Counted from the stretch's first letter, positions 1 through 9,913 are shown. The stretch is 64,000 nt of DNA from an uncultured Bacteroidia bacterium (GCA_902769525.1 CACXPG010000001.1:186001-250000); one strand, 5' to 3'. Notes: generated from the sequence alone by a model not told the origin. Made by a program: numbers and translations.

Positions 1-1
1 T

Positions 2-2167
2 AAGGTTGTATGGCAAAGCGGAGACGAGATTGTAGTGATAGACGGCAATTCTTATATCGGAGTTTATTCCACCACCAGCACCACCTCTCACGCAGAATTT
101 ACGTTTGAGAGTGGAAGCGAGGCCAAGGATCCGGACTACAGGGCCATGTATCCGGTTGCTTTCTTCAATTCCGGATATCCGGCCATTCCGGCGACACAGA
201 ATTATGTGGAAGGTAACATTTCGGGCTCTCCGATGTATGCGGAAAGTTCCACCGAAAACCTTGCCTTCAAGAATATCTGCGGAATCATCCGCCTGAACAT
301 AAGCACCACCGTGAGCGGGAAGAAGGTCCGCAAGATTATTCTGGGCGCAGACCAGGGTATGAGCGGAACAGTTGTCAATGCCGCAACGCTCGTTGCTGAC
401 GGCTATGTCGCCGCAGTTTCCGGCACTGAGGGAATAGTACTGGACTGCGGAGAAAGCGGGGTTGAGATAGGCAGTACGGCCAAGCCTTTCCATATCGCAG
501 TGCCACAGAACAACTACTCGTCGCTGAGCATTACGGTCATCACAACAGACGGAGAGGCCCAGACCCGCACAGCCAACAAAGACATTGCCGTAACCAGAAG
601 CCGCATCACAGACATTACCCTGGGCTTCAACGATATGAAAGCACTGGTCGGTCTGGTTCACCACTGGCCTTTCAACGGCAATGCCAACGATATTGTGGGC
701 GGAATCAACGCAACCGTAGATGGAGCCACGCTGACAACAGACCGTTTCGGAAACGAGAACAGTGCCTATTCTTTCGACGGCAACGACAAGATGATTGCTC
801 CACACGCCGCCGATTTCGGGAAAACATCCTTTACAGCCAACCTCTGGGTAAACAGCACACAGACCTCCGGCCTTGGAAACCTTATGAGAACCGACGGAGG
901 TTTCTACGACGGATGGATGCTTCGTTTCAATGGAGGCAGAATTGAGATTTGGGAAGGCAGAAGCATCAGTACCGGATATGTCTCCAGCACGTCTTTCGCA
1001 GATGGTTCTTGGCATATGGTAACCTTTGTCAGGGATGTGGAGAACAGGGTCGGAAAACTGTATGTGGACGGCGTTTATGTCGGCGGCTACAATATGCACG
1101 CGACAACCACAAACGATGTCACAAACGAACTGAGATTCGGAACCTACGGCGGCGGTGAATACTACAGAGGCATGATGGATGACGCCCGCTTGTATGACAA
1201 AGCCCTCACAGATGCGGAAATATTGGAGTTATACTATATCGACGACCCTTATACTGACCTCAGCGCAACGGCTACGGCTAACACGTATATCGTAAGCGCT
1301 GCCGGCAAATACAAGTTCAAGGCTACCGTTAAGGGCAACGGCGGCCTGGATCCGATAACCGGCACTACGGCCACCACTATCAACCCTTCAGACATAGCAG
1401 GAGTCAAGGTCCTCTGGGAACTGTATGGCCAGGGCCGGGCAGTCAAGCACGACGGAACCAATTATGACATAAGCTATTCTGACGGTTACGTAAAATTCTC
1501 CACACCAGACATATTCACCCCTGGAGATGTCTGTGTGGCAGTCTATGACGCGTCGGACAACATTCTCTGGAGCTGGGTGATCTGGGCAACACCTGAACCT
1601 GGAACCATGACGCACAACAGCAAAACCTTCATGGACCGCAATCTCGGCGCCATAGATGTAGGCAACTGCATGAGGGGTTTCCTCTATCAGTGGGGACGTA
1701 AAGATGCATTCTCAGCTGCTGATGGCAACAGCTACAGCCCGTACACCTATGTACCTGCCGCATCAACAGTGTTTGACAAGGTTCGAGGCTCGCATCAGTC
1801 TATGGAATATACCGTAAAACACCCAACCACATGGATCGGATACGCAGACGACAATACCTGGATGAGTGAAAACCTCGCGACAAAGCCTTGGCGCGTCGAT
1901 GTCAAGACAATTTATGACCCTTGTCCGGCCGGATGGAGGATTCCTGTCAAGGAAGACATAAGCGGCATCACAGATCTGCCCGCTACCGGGATACATCACG
2001 ATGACAGCGCAAACAATGACTTTGGTAACCCGTGGACAGGTTATTACTGGACGGCATCAACAGACGAGGGTAACGATGACAGAGCCTATGCCTTCTGCAA
2101 TGATGGCCGTAATATTATGCATTGGGGACAAGGAGAAGGCTACGCCATCCGTCCGGTAAAGGAATAG
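2..2167 (+). CDS. LamG/FISUMP-domain surface protein (5' end outside window)
   Basis: The reading frame is open back to base 2, through VWQSGDEIVV, the Trp-x-x-GD strand typical of fimbrillin-like Bacteroidetes surface proteins. The GTG at 35 is therefore not the real start and the gene is truncated by the window. Numbered from base 35, about residues 1-200 are a beta-rich fimbrillin-like region, about 205-400 are a LamG/concanavalin-like domain (from HHWPFNGNA to a second conserved stretch near YDKALTDAEI), about 410-520 an immunoglobulin-like linker, and about 523-710 a Fibrobacter succinogenes major paralogous (FISUMP) domain with NLGA, YQWGR, PCPAGWRIP, YYWTAS and a closing AIRPVKE. Such proteins are usually cell-surface lipoproteins that bind glycans or act as adhesins; the ligand is unknown. 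It is followed after 43 bp by a kelch-AraC regulator on the same strand, possibly its regulator. Confidence 0.85.
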   Translation, partial: KVVWQSGDEIVVIDGNSYIGVYSTTSTTSHAEFTFESGSEAKDPDYRAMYPVAFFNSGYPAIPATQNYVEGNISGSPMYAESSTENLAFKNICGIIRLNISTTVSGKKVRKIILGADQGMSGTVVNAATLVADGYVAAVSGTEGIVLDCGESGVEIGSTAKPFHIAVPQNNYSSLSITVITTDGEAQTRTANKDIAVTRSRITDITLGFNDMKALVGLVHHWPFNGNANDIVGGINATVDGATLTTDRFGNENSAYSFDGNDKMIAPHAADFGKTSFTANLWVNSTQTSGLGNLMRTDGGFYDGWMLRFNGGRIEIWEGRSISTGYVSSTSFADGSWHMVTFVRDVENRVGKLYVDGVYVGGYNMHATTTNDVTNELRFGTYGGGEYYRGMMDDARLYDKALTDAEILELYYIDDPYTDLSATATANTYIVSAAGKYKFKATVKGNGGLDPITGTTATTINPSDIAGVKVLWELYGQGRAVKHDGTNYDISYSDGYVKFSTPDIFTPGDVCVAVYDASDNILWSWVIWATPEPGTMTHNSKTFMDRNLGAIDVGNCMRGFLYQWGRKDAFSAADGNSYSPYTYVPAASTVFDKVRGSHQSMEYTVKHPTTWIGYADDNTWMSENLATKPWRVDVKTIYDPCPAGWRIPVKEDISGITDLPATGIHHDDSANNDFGNPWTGYYWTASTDEGNDDRAYAFCNDGRNIMHWGQGEGYAIRPVKE

Positions 2168-2210
2168 TAATTATTGCTACCTTTGGTTTCAGGACAGTCT
2201 GAAGAACGCT

Positions 2211-3902
2211 ATGAGACCCTGGATAACGTTTGCAATATCACTTCTGGCAGCCGCCTGCACTCAGACCAAGGTGTTTGAGCAGGAGGCTGTTGAAGTTGGC
2301 GGAGAGAGGTTTCTCAAGATGGAGGCCGAGAGGCTTCCCGACCTCAACCAGCCCCGCGGCGGACACTGTATCGTCAACCGGAACGGGGAGATAACCGTTC
2401 TCGGCGGGCATACAGACGGCTTCATCTTGCTCAAGACGGCCGAGTACCTCAAGGACGGAAAATGGGTTGAGGTGCCGATGCTCTATCCTCACGATTTCGG
2501 ATTTTCAGTAAAGCTCCCGGACGGAAGGATAATGATTGGAGGCGGCTGCGCGGAAAACTTCGGCATCGGGCAAAGCTGGGGAACGGAAATCTATGACCCC
2601 AAGACCCACTCCTTCGAACCATCCGGAGTTCTGGACCGCAAGAGGACAGGGTGCTCCGCGATTGCCTTCCCGGACGGAAGAGTCCTGGTTACAGGCAACT
2701 GGTACGCCGACGACGATATGGAAATTTACGAGTCGGGAAAGGGCTTTTCTTTCAAGAAGCCGGTTTCTGTCCAAAGGGGAAGTCCACTGATATTGCAGAC
2801 AGACTCGTCTGGGGCCATTGTGCTTTCATATCTGGGCAACAGGGGCGACACCTGCCAGATGATCGCTGACCGCCTGGACGGAGAAGCTTTCCAGATACCG
2901 CTGCTGAACGAGTGGAGCATTTTTCCGCCACTGAGCTTTTACGACTCCAGGATTTCTTCCATCGGCGATTACACCTATCTGATACCGGCAAAAAGAAAGA
3001 TTGACGGAAGGTTCGGAATTCTAAAGATTTCCGGAGAACAGTTCTCGCTGCTGAATATGGAAAAGCCGCTGCCTGAAAAGGGAATTGAAGGAGATTCCTT
3101 GGCCTGGGGACCGAAAATCCAGGTAAACCGCCAGACAAGAAAGGCTTATCTTACAGGATATGACCTTAAGAGAAACTTCTATGTCGCCGAGATTGACTAT
3201 GACGCGACTCTTGATGGCGGAAAGGCAAGCAGTATCTTGTATTATTCCGATATCCTGAAGGATTTCTCTCTGAATGACGAGAGCTGGGATCTTTTGGGAG
3301 ACGGCAGAATCGTTTTGGCCGGAGGTTGTTTCTTCGGAGAATCCGGGGAAGCTCTCGTGACAGACAACTTCAAGACAAACAGCTGCGTTTTTGCCTTCAG
3401 CACAAAACCTGCGGAAAGCACAAGCTATCCTTGGCTCTGGTTTGCCTGCGGAGCCTTTGTTGTTATCGGGTGCATTTTCCTGGCCTACAGGCTATTGTCC
3501 AAGAAGCCGGAAGAAGGGGCAGATATAGACACATCCGAGGCGGCAAAAAAATCAAGGCAGGAACTCCAGGAGCAGATTTCCAGAATCATCGAGGAGAAGC
3601 AGCTCTTCAAGAAAAAAGACATACGCATCAGCGATATAGCATCGGAGCTTGCCACCAACAGGACCTATGTAAGTCTGATTGTCAACAGTTCTCTGGGAAC
3701 CAGTTTCTCCGACCTGATAAACAGCTACCGCATAGAACACGCCAAGAAACTTATGGCGGAACATCCTGAAATGTCCCACTCGGACGTGGCGGAAGAGTCC
3801 GGATTCTCATCCAGGACATCCTTCCTGCGTACATTCAAGGCAAAGACCGGAATGAGTCCTACCGAGTGGAAGCAGTCTCTCCGGCAGGACGGCCAGTCTT
3901 AA
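2211..3902 (+). CDS. Kelch-propeller / transmembrane / AraC-HTH one-component regulator
   Basis: A membrane-spanning regulator. A hydrophobic N-terminal signal ends in AAAC (Cys16, a weak lipobox). About residues 40-390 contain repeated DGR/GG-type strands (for example LPDGRIMIGGG, FPDGRVLVTG, LGDGRIVLAGG) typical of kelch/galactose-oxidase-like propellers. One transmembrane helix follows (about 406-428), then a basic linker and a C-terminal AraC-type double HTH (about 465-560; ISDIASELATNRTYVS and SDVAEESGFSSRTSFLRTF). The architecture suggests a periplasmic sensor coupled directly to cytoplasmic DNA binding, as in Bacteroidetes hybrid regulators but without a kinase. The signal sensed is unknown. 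The stop codon overlaps the stop of the convergent barrel gene by 4 bp. Confidence 0.85.
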   Translation: MRPWITFAISLLAAACTQTKVFEQEAVEVGGERFLKMEAERLPDLNQPRGGHCIVNRNGEITVLGGHTDGFILLKTAEYLKDGKWVEVPMLYPHDFGFSVKLPDGRIMIGGGCAENFGIGQSWGTEIYDPKTHSFEPSGVLDRKRTGCSAIAFPDGRVLVTGNWYADDDMEIYESGKGFSFKKPVSVQRGSPLILQTDSSGAIVLSYLGNRGDTCQMIADRLDGEAFQIPLLNEWSIFPPLSFYDSRISSIGDYTYLIPAKRKIDGRFGILKISGEQFSLLNMEKPLPEKGIEGDSLAWGPKIQVNRQTRKAYLTGYDLKRNFYVAEIDYDATLDGGKASSILYYSDILKDFSLNDESWDLLGDGRIVLAGGCFFGESGEALVTDNFKTNSCVFAFSTKPAESTSYPWLWFACGAFVVIGCIFLAYRLLSKKPEEGADIDTSEAAKKSRQELQEQISRIIEEKQLFKKKDIRISDIASELATNRTYVSLIVNSSLGTSFSDLINSYRIEHAKKLMAEHPEMSHSDVAEESGFSSRTSFLRTFKAKTGMSPTEWKQSLRQDGQS

Positions 3903-6900
3903 TCGAAACTGATTCCCAGAAGCAGCGTGCAGTAGTTCTTGCTGCCCTTGCCGTCGTATGTGGCAGGAGTGGCGTTGCTGAAGTCACCAGGCTTGTTGGT
4001 TCTTGCATAGCGCACTCCGATGTACATCGGGAATCCGATCCTCAGGAGATGGCATTGAAGCATCACGTCCGCGCCAAAGGAATAGCGGCTTTCCCACTGG
4101 TAGTGAGCTCCTGTATAGAAGCCCATCATTCCGCCCCTTCTGCGATAGAAATCAACCCTGGCATAATCGAAGAACGGTATTATCTGCAACTGCTTGAGAT
4201 AGGCCAGAGGACCTATGGATACATCGCCGAGATAAATTGGAATCGCATAGTCTGCGGTTGCCAATAAATAGTTCCTTCCGTAGAAATCCTCGGTGAATCC
4301 TCTTGGAAGGTCCAGATGGTTGTCCAGCCAGTATCTCTTGCCCTCCACGTTCTGCCTCTGGAATCCGGCAGAAAGCCTCAGGCCCTGGTTGAACGTCAGG
4401 CCTGGCAGATAACCGTAGGCAATAGCGGAGAACTCGGAACCGAATCTGCTGCCGCCGTTAGGACTGACAGACGATGCCACCCTTCCGCCTATTCCCCAGC
4501 GAGGGAAAACCTGGGACTCGGCAGCCTCCTGCATCTTGTAGGCTCCAAGTGAGAAATTCAGCTGATGCCTGTCTATCTGACGGAGGATATATGTGGTTTC
4601 AGGTTCATCCTCATCGTCTCCGGCTGCGGCCGAAGGTTCAGGCTCATCCATATCCAGAACCAGCTGGTCGTTGCGGAAGCTCCATCCGGCCAGAGGCGTG
4701 ATTCCAGAATTCCATCCCGTTCCTTCCCAGGAGATAGGAACATATGCATAAAGGGAAGTCCTGAGGGAGAAGCGGTCTTTCTTGTACATTATCCTGTCGT
4801 TGAAATGTATGTTCCCTTCAAAGACAGGATACCATCCGCTCCAGGTGAAGGAAGCGTGTCCGGAATGAAGCCTCTTGGACACCCCCTGGAATCCGTGCCT
4901 GTGCTGATAGGCGTATCCAGCCGACGCCCTCAAAGTACCCAGCGTGTTCTGGGAATAGAGATTCACGCCCGGCAGTGCCTCTTCGTAGAACTCTTCAAAA
5001 TCCCCTTCTGTCACCCCGGAGAACTCCGCATATACCGGAGCCCAGGAATGCAGGCGGAAAAGATGGCCGGTCTTGCTGTAATTCTCCTCAGTGAATGATT
5101 CCGGAGTAAAATGCTTCACGTTCTTGCCGTATTTCTCGTTGTACTGTCTGGAAAGTTCCCCGGCCAGAGGGTTCTTGAACTCCATGCCTTCAGGAACAGG
5201 CAAATCGAGAAGCCTGTCGCAGTGCAGGAAAGCTCCCTTGTCCTTGGAATCCTTGGAAAGGAACAGTTTTCCGGACTCGGCGATGCTGAACGAGCACACG
5301 TCTTCAGAGGTGGAAGCCATAGAAACCTCGCCCGTAGAGGCGTCGAGCCTGCAGATTACAGGGCAGCCGAACATATCCGACAGGAAATACACTCCGCCTT
5401 CATGGCACTGAAGGTCCTTTACAAGATGGCTTGTCTGATATACGCCGTATGTCTTGCCGGAAGAAATCTTTCCTATCTCTATCCTGCCCTCGCCTTCAGG
5501 CAATTCCTTAAGTGCGGAATACCAGATATCGCTACCGGAAGAAGTTATGGAATTGATCTGCCCCTCAACCTTGACCCTGAGACCGTCAAAAGGAGCTTTA
5601 TCGTCCAGGAAAGCCAGAGACCTGACGGTGCTTGAATGATGGTCCGTTCCATATTCAACCGCGCAAAGAAGAGGTCGGGATTCATAACTGACCACAAACG
5701 GAAGATGGAGCGAATTAGGATCTGCGGTATATTCTTCCTCAGCGACTCCGGTGTTCAGGTCATAGCCGTAAATGGAATAGCTGGAGTGCTGTTTCCATCT
5801 CGGGTCATAGTTCGACTCGCAGGTCCAGAGCCTGTTTCCGTAGAAGAAGAACCTCTCGGCCCCTTCAAAATAAGGCCTGATATATTTCTCTTTCCATCCG
5901 GAGGCGTAAGACTGCTCTCCGGCACCTGGTTCCCTGGTAAGGAGAACCATCGCTCCAGGGCTTCCGGTACCGCTGACAACGGCTACCAGAGAGTCCTTTC
6001 CCACAACGGTCACGTTGGTGTATTCGGTAAAGTAGCCCCTGGTTTCTCCCGTCCTTTTAATCGGATCGAAGACAAGCCTCTGGGACGTATTGCCCAAAGA
6101 GTCCTCCAGCTTTTCGAGATATTCCTCAAGGACGTCATTTTCGTTCAGGGTAAGGAAAGCCTGCAGAAGACTGTCCTTGACATACTCGCGGTGAGTCTTG
6201 CCGGTATATTCCTTGAAGGCGGAAGCCACCACGTTGGCGCTCATGAAATGACTGGTCTCGTAGTTGAGGATCTTGTGTGCCAGGTCCACGTCTCCGCTAT
6301 GATGACGGGCCATCGCGTTTATCATATAGCCCACACTGTATTTATCTGGAGAATATGCCTTTACACTGCCGAAGCGGAAACGGTCCCAGCTGCGGTTCTT
6401 GCCGTAGAAGTATTCTGATGCGTCTCCGTCTTCAGGAACTATGCACTTGAGGATTTCGCAAAGGAAGAAACCGCTGCGTCCCCTTCCTCCGCTGCTCATC
6501 TGGGTCTCGGCCACCACTGCGTCTCCCTCCAGGAACCATCTGGAAGGATATATGGCAGAAGCCGCTCCCACAACCTGGTCTCCCAGGCCCCAGGAAAGGA
6601 CTTTAAAAATTCCCCTGTTGAAATGGGCTATCTGCCAGGCGTGCCTTCCCTCGTGCGTCGCCAGGGACACGTCCCAAGGCTCGGTTGAAATCAGGTTCAC
6701 CGGCGGCTGGGCGAAGAAATCGATCTGGCGCGGGGCCCAGACGGTCACGCCGTTACTCTCGGCATTGTACGGGTGAAGCACCATCGGAAATCTCTTCGGC
6801 AAGCCGTAATTATAATTTACAGAATTGGCGAACATCCCATGGAAAGACTCCATGTGTTTAAGATATCCTGCGGCATTCACGGCTTCCCCTTCCGGATAGA

Positions 6901-7048
6901 TGATCTCAAAATTCTTGCTCTTCATCTTTTTCCACTTGACGGAAGTTTTTTCAGAGCCTATATCATAATATTGAGCCAGTGCTGTCGCCGAGCAAAAAAG
7001 AAAAAGCGTAGCTGCTAAAAACAGAGTCTTTGTTACGTTTTTGTTCAT
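3899..7048 (-). CDS. Outer-membrane barrel protein with HExxH metallopeptidase-like N-terminal domain
   Basis: A large envelope protein. I start it at the ATG at 7048 because a Bacteroidetes -7 box (TAAATTTG, minus strand) lies at 7066-7073, downstream of the longer possible start at 7084, and because this start gives a clean signal peptide ending at ALAQ. The N-terminal quarter contains THEGRHAWQ, a zinc HExxH motif at about residues 142-146, followed by WFLEGDAVVAET, where the Glu could be the third ligand of a gluzincin. The middle (about 330-650) resembles a TolB/DPP-like beta-propeller. The C-terminal third has alternating aromatic strands ending LLLGISFD, as expected for an outer-membrane beta-barrel. 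Catalysis is inferred; no substrate is evident. Confidence 0.8.
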   Translation of the reverse strand: MNKNVTKTLFLAATLFLFCSATALAQYYDIGSEKTSVKWKKMKSKNFEIIYPEGEAVNAAGYLKHMESFHGMFANSVNYNYGLPKRFPMVLHPYNAESNGVTVWAPRQIDFFAQPPVNLISTEPWDVSLATHEGRHAWQIAHFNRGIFKVLSWGLGDQVVGAASAIYPSRWFLEGDAVVAETQMSSGGRGRSGFFLCEILKCIVPEDGDASEYFYGKNRSWDRFRFGSVKAYSPDKYSVGYMINAMARHHSGDVDLAHKILNYETSHFMSANVVASAFKEYTGKTHREYVKDSLLQAFLTLNENDVLEEYLEKLEDSLGNTSQRLVFDPIKRTGETRGYFTEYTNVTVVGKDSLVAVVSGTGSPGAMVLLTREPGAGEQSYASGWKEKYIRPYFEGAERFFFYGNRLWTCESNYDPRWKQHSSYSIYGYDLNTGVAEEEYTADPNSLHLPFVVSYESRPLLCAVEYGTDHHSSTVRSLAFLDDKAPFDGLRVKVEGQINSITSSGSDIWYSALKELPEGEGRIEIGKISSGKTYGVYQTSHLVKDLQCHEGGVYFLSDMFGCPVICRLDASTGEVSMASTSEDVCSFSIAESGKLFLSKDSKDKGAFLHCDRLLDLPVPEGMEFKNPLAGELSRQYNEKYGKNVKHFTPESFTEENYSKTGHLFRLHSWAPVYAEFSGVTEGDFEEFYEEALPGVNLYSQNTLGTLRASAGYAYQHRHGFQGVSKRLHSGHASFTWSGWYPVFEGNIHFNDRIMYKKDRFSLRTSLYAYVPISWEGTGWNSGITPLAGWSFRNDQLVLDMDEPEPSAAAGDDEDEPETTYILRQIDRHQLNFSLGAYKMQEAAESQVFPRWGIGGRVASSVSPNGGSRFGSEFSAIAYGYLPGLTFNQGLRLSAGFQRQNVEGKRYWLDNHLDLPRGFTEDFYGRNYLLATADYAIPIYLGDVSIGPLAYLKQLQIIPFFDYARVDFYRRRGGMMGFYTGAHYQWESRYSFGADVMLQCHLLRIGFPMYIGVRYARTNKPGDFSNATPATYDGKGSKNYCTLLLGISFD

Positions 7049-7065
7049 AGGAAAATATTTTGCTT

Positions 7066-7097
7066 CAAATTTAGCGATTTTCATTTTTATAACTCAA
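7066..7097 (-). promoter_or_regulatory. Bacteroidetes-type promoter of the HExxH barrel gene
   Basis: On the minus strand a TTG (7095-7097) is followed by 21 bp and then TAAATTTG (7066-7073), matching the Bacteroidetes TTG-N19/21-TAnnTTTG consensus. The predicted transcript start, near 7059, leaves a short leader before the ATG at 7048. Confidence 0.6.
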
Positions 7098-7120
7098 CGA
7101 TTAAGATTAAATTTGTTGTG

Positions 7121-8809
7121 ATGAACATCGCGATGTCTATATTCAAGCTTCTGGGCTCTCTTGCCTTATTCCTGTTCGGAATGAGCATGATGAGTGAAAA
7201 CCTGCAGAAAGTTGCGGGAGACAAGCTCAGGGGATTTCTGGCAATGATGACCTCCAACGCATTCAAGAGGGTGCTCACGGGTCTTACGGTTACCGCCTGC
7301 ATCCAGTCTTCTGCGGCGACCACTCTTATGGTGGTAAGTTTCGTCAACGCCGGACTTCTTACCCTGGCCCAGAGTATCGGAGTCATTATGGGCGCCAATA
7401 TCGGCACCACGGTATCCGCCTGGCTGTTCGCCCTTGTGGGATTCTCCGGAGGAGTGGCCACCGTGGCCGTTCCGCTTATTGCAGTGGGCTTTGTCATCAC
7501 GATGGGAAAGAGCAAAAAGCGCAAGAGCCTGGGTATGATGGTGATGGGCTTCGCGATAATGTTCCTCGGACTGAGCATGGTTCAGACTTCCGTAGATCCG
7601 GCCATCCTGGAGAAGGTCAAGGAACTTATCAACGGATGGAGCAGGTTCGGATTCTGGAGCGTTCTGATATGCGTGCTCATAGGAACGCTGGTCACCATAA
7701 TGCTCCAGTCATCAGCCGCCACTATGGCCCTTACGCTGATGATGTGCTCCAACGGACTGAACTTTGAACTGGGTGCCGCCCTGGTGCTCGGAGAAAACAT
7801 AGGAACCACCCTTACCGCAAACATGGCGGCATCCGTAGCAAATATCTCCGCCAGGAGAGCTGCTGCCGGACACGCCTTCTTCAACCTGTTCGGAGTGCTG
7901 TGGGTTCTGATTCTCTACCATCCGTTCCTGTGGCTGGTATCCAAGGTGATTATGGCTGTCGGCCTGGACAATCCGCTTGTAACGGGAGCCTCCACGTTCT
8001 CCATCCTTTGCTCCATCGCGATGGTTCACACCCTGTTCAACGTCAGCAACACCTGCATCCTGGTAGGCTTCACCAACAAGATAGTCAAGTTCGTGACCAG
8101 AATCCTGCCGGGCAAGCCGGAGGACGAGGAGTACAGGCTGCAGTACATCCACGGCGGACCGCTTTCCACCGCAGAGCTTTCTCTGGAGCAGGCCAAGAGC
8201 GAGATTCTCCACTTTGTGAAGATATGCCGCGAGCAGTACGAGCTGGCCCGCCAGAGCATCTCGGAAACCGATCCGGACAAGTTCGACGAACTCTACCACA
8301 AGCTGGAGCACTACGAGCAGATTACGGACAAGATAGAGTTCGAGATTGCCAAGTACCTGAACGAAGTCTCCGAGTGGGATCTCTCGGAAGAGTCCGCCCG
8401 CAGAATCCAGGCGATGTTCAAGGTCATCAGCGAACTGGAAAGCATCGGCGACAGCGGCTTCAACTTTGGCAGAATCCTCCAGAGACGCAACATCCACAAC
8501 GCCACCTTCGACGAGGATATGGTCACCCGCCTGGGCTTTATGATGGACCTTATCTTCAAGGGATTCGACGTTATGGAGAAAAACCTGGAACTCGGCTACA
8601 CCGGCATTTCAGACATCTCCAACGCCCAGGACGTGGAGCAGGAAATCAACGAGTACCGCAACAACCTCAAGGAAGAGCATCTGCTCAACCTGGAGAACAA
8701 CACCTACAGTTATCTCACCGGCACCTACTACGTGGATATGATCAACGAGTTCGAGCACGTGGGAGACTTTATGATCAACATCTCCGAAGCCATCATCGAG
8801 ATCAAATAG
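7121..8809 (+). CDS. Na+/phosphate symporter family protein with PhoU-like tail
   Basis: An inner-membrane transporter of the Na/Pi cotransporter (NptA/PNaS) family. Two homologous membrane halves each carry the QSSA signature (IQSSAATT near residue 66; LQSSAATM near 195), and about eight hydrophobic segments fill residues 1-320. Residues about 345-560 are a soluble helical PhoU-like domain rich in Glu and Asp. It is likely to couple sodium to inorganic phosphate uptake or efflux. ATG 7121 follows a GTG at 7118. A TAAATTTG -7-like box at 7108-7115 lies so close that translation may start at 7121 on an almost leaderless message or at ATG 7133. Divergent from the barrel gene. Confidence 0.93.
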   Translation: MNIAMSIFKLLGSLALFLFGMSMMSENLQKVAGDKLRGFLAMMTSNAFKRVLTGLTVTACIQSSAATTLMVVSFVNAGLLTLAQSIGVIMGANIGTTVSAWLFALVGFSGGVATVAVPLIAVGFVITMGKSKKRKSLGMMVMGFAIMFLGLSMVQTSVDPAILEKVKELINGWSRFGFWSVLICVLIGTLVTIMLQSSAATMALTLMMCSNGLNFELGAALVLGENIGTTLTANMAASVANISARRAAAGHAFFNLFGVLWVLILYHPFLWLVSKVIMAVGLDNPLVTGASTFSILCSIAMVHTLFNVSNTCILVGFTNKIVKFVTRILPGKPEDEEYRLQYIHGGPLSTAELSLEQAKSEILHFVKICREQYELARQSISETDPDKFDELYHKLEHYEQITDKIEFEIAKYLNEVSEWDLSEESARRIQAMFKVISELESIGDSGFNFGRILQRRNIHNATFDEDMVTRLGFMMDLIFKGFDVMEKNLELGYTGISDISNAQDVEQEINEYRNNLKEEHLLNLENNTYSYLTGTYYVDMINEFEHVGDFMINISEAIIEIK

Positions 8810-8836
8810 CCGCCTCGGCGGAAACGATACATAAAA

Positions 8837-8867
8837 CGGGGGACTGCCTTGGCAATCCCCCGCTTTT
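8837..8867. terminator. Bidirectional intrinsic terminator
   Basis: The arms CGGGGGA / TCCCCCG enclose an inner stem TGCC/GGCA, with an A-rich left flank and a T-rich right flank. It sits between the convergent Na/Pi symporter and DUF5106 genes and can serve both. Confidence 0.85.
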
Positions 8868-8885
8868 CTTTTACAAGAGTCTCTG

Positions 8886-9896
8886 TTATTCCTGAACCTT
8901 TACGTAGTGTTCGGCGATGCCCTCAAGCACCCTCAGGCAATGAGGCACGGAAGCGTCCTTGAGAATGACATTCTTCTCAGAATCCAGAAGATATATGCTC
9001 GGCGACGCCCTCAGCGTGTAGATAGTTCCCTGATCAAGCTCTCCCGCAGGATCGTAGGCATAAATCCAGCTTGAAGGGAAATCCGCCTTTCTCTCGTCCC
9101 ACAGAGCAGTCTTCCCGCCAGGAGAAACGGCGAGAACTTTCATCACTCCCATTCCCGTGAGATTGAGTATCGGGTCAGCGGTTTTCATCACCTCAAGAGC
9201 CTGGCGGCAGTTCGGGCAGTCAGGATCGTTGAAGAAAACCAGAAGATATTCAGAATTGATGTTATGCATCGTGGACTGGCGGCCTCCAGATGTGGCATAG
9301 CGGAAATCTGCGGCCTGGGTACCGACACGGTTCTTGACGCAGATATCTTTCTGCCACCTGAAAGAATCCTTCACGTTCTGCGGAATCACCTTGCAGCGCT
9401 CGATGCCGTCCAGGACAGGAAGGTAAAGCTCATCGTCCAGAAACGGAGAGTGGGCGTCGAAAAGCATCTTCTCCCCGTCCTGCATAATCTGGCTGAAGAA
9501 CATCGGATAGCCGTCCTCGGCCAGAGCCACGGCCCTGTCCACAAGCTTTGCCATTGAATGCTTGGCAATGGTGTCGTCCACAACAGATATCGCCGATACA
9601 TAGCCCTGGAAAGCCTCGTCAAAAATCTGCGGGCTCACCCCGAGAATGTTTGAAGTGTCCGGCTTGAGGCGCAGAAGGCGGTCCTGGCTGAGGAACTCGT
9701 CCCAGTAATGCCTGGCCGTATATTCAGCAGAGAGCTTTCTGTCGGAAGCCATAGCCACCGGCACCTTTACAGACGGAAATATGTTTGTCTGGTAAGGAGA
9801 CTTGTCCTTGCCGGAATTCTTGCAAGCAGATAAAACAAAAAAGCCCGCAACTGTCACGAAAAACAGAGCAAGGGCAACACTGAAAACACGCTTCAT
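8886..9896 (-). CDS. DUF5106/thioredoxin-like lipoprotein
   Basis: An envelope lipoprotein: the signal ends in the lipobox LSAC (Cys25). Residues about 50-200 match the DUF5106 type of helical region found ahead of thioredoxin folds in Bacteroidetes. The C-terminal half is thioredoxin-like, with DPDCPNCRQAL near residue 227 (active-site CPNC) and the SPSIYLLDSE cis-Pro region. It probably works as a periplasmic thiol-disulfide oxidoreductase. The ending, with ILKD and a short helix, is the usual TlpA-like close. The gene lies downstream of tRNA-Gln on the same strand with a 17-bp gap, so some read-through from the tRNA promoter is possible. Confidence 0.85.
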   Translation of the reverse strand: MKRVFSVALALFFVTVAGFFVLSACKNSGKDKSPYQTNIFPSVKVPVAMASDRKLSAEYTARHYWDEFLSQDRLLRLKPDTSNILGVSPQIFDEAFQGYVSAISVVDDTIAKHSMAKLVDRAVALAEDGYPMFFSQIMQDGEKMLFDAHSPFLDDELYLPVLDGIERCKVIPQNVKDSFRWQKDICVKNRVGTQAADFRYATSGGRQSTMHNINSEYLLVFFNDPDCPNCRQALEVMKTADPILNLTGMGVMKVLAVSPGGKTALWDERKADFPSSWIYAYDPAGELDQGTIYTLRASPSIYLLDSEKNVILKDASVPHCLRVLEGIAEHYVKVQE

Positions 9897-9913
9897 AAAA
9901 CTACATTAATAGG

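Noticed and set aside
35-37. GTG at 35 as the start of the LamG/FISUMP gene
   Set aside because: The frame is open to the window edge with family-typical sequence, so the start is outside the window.
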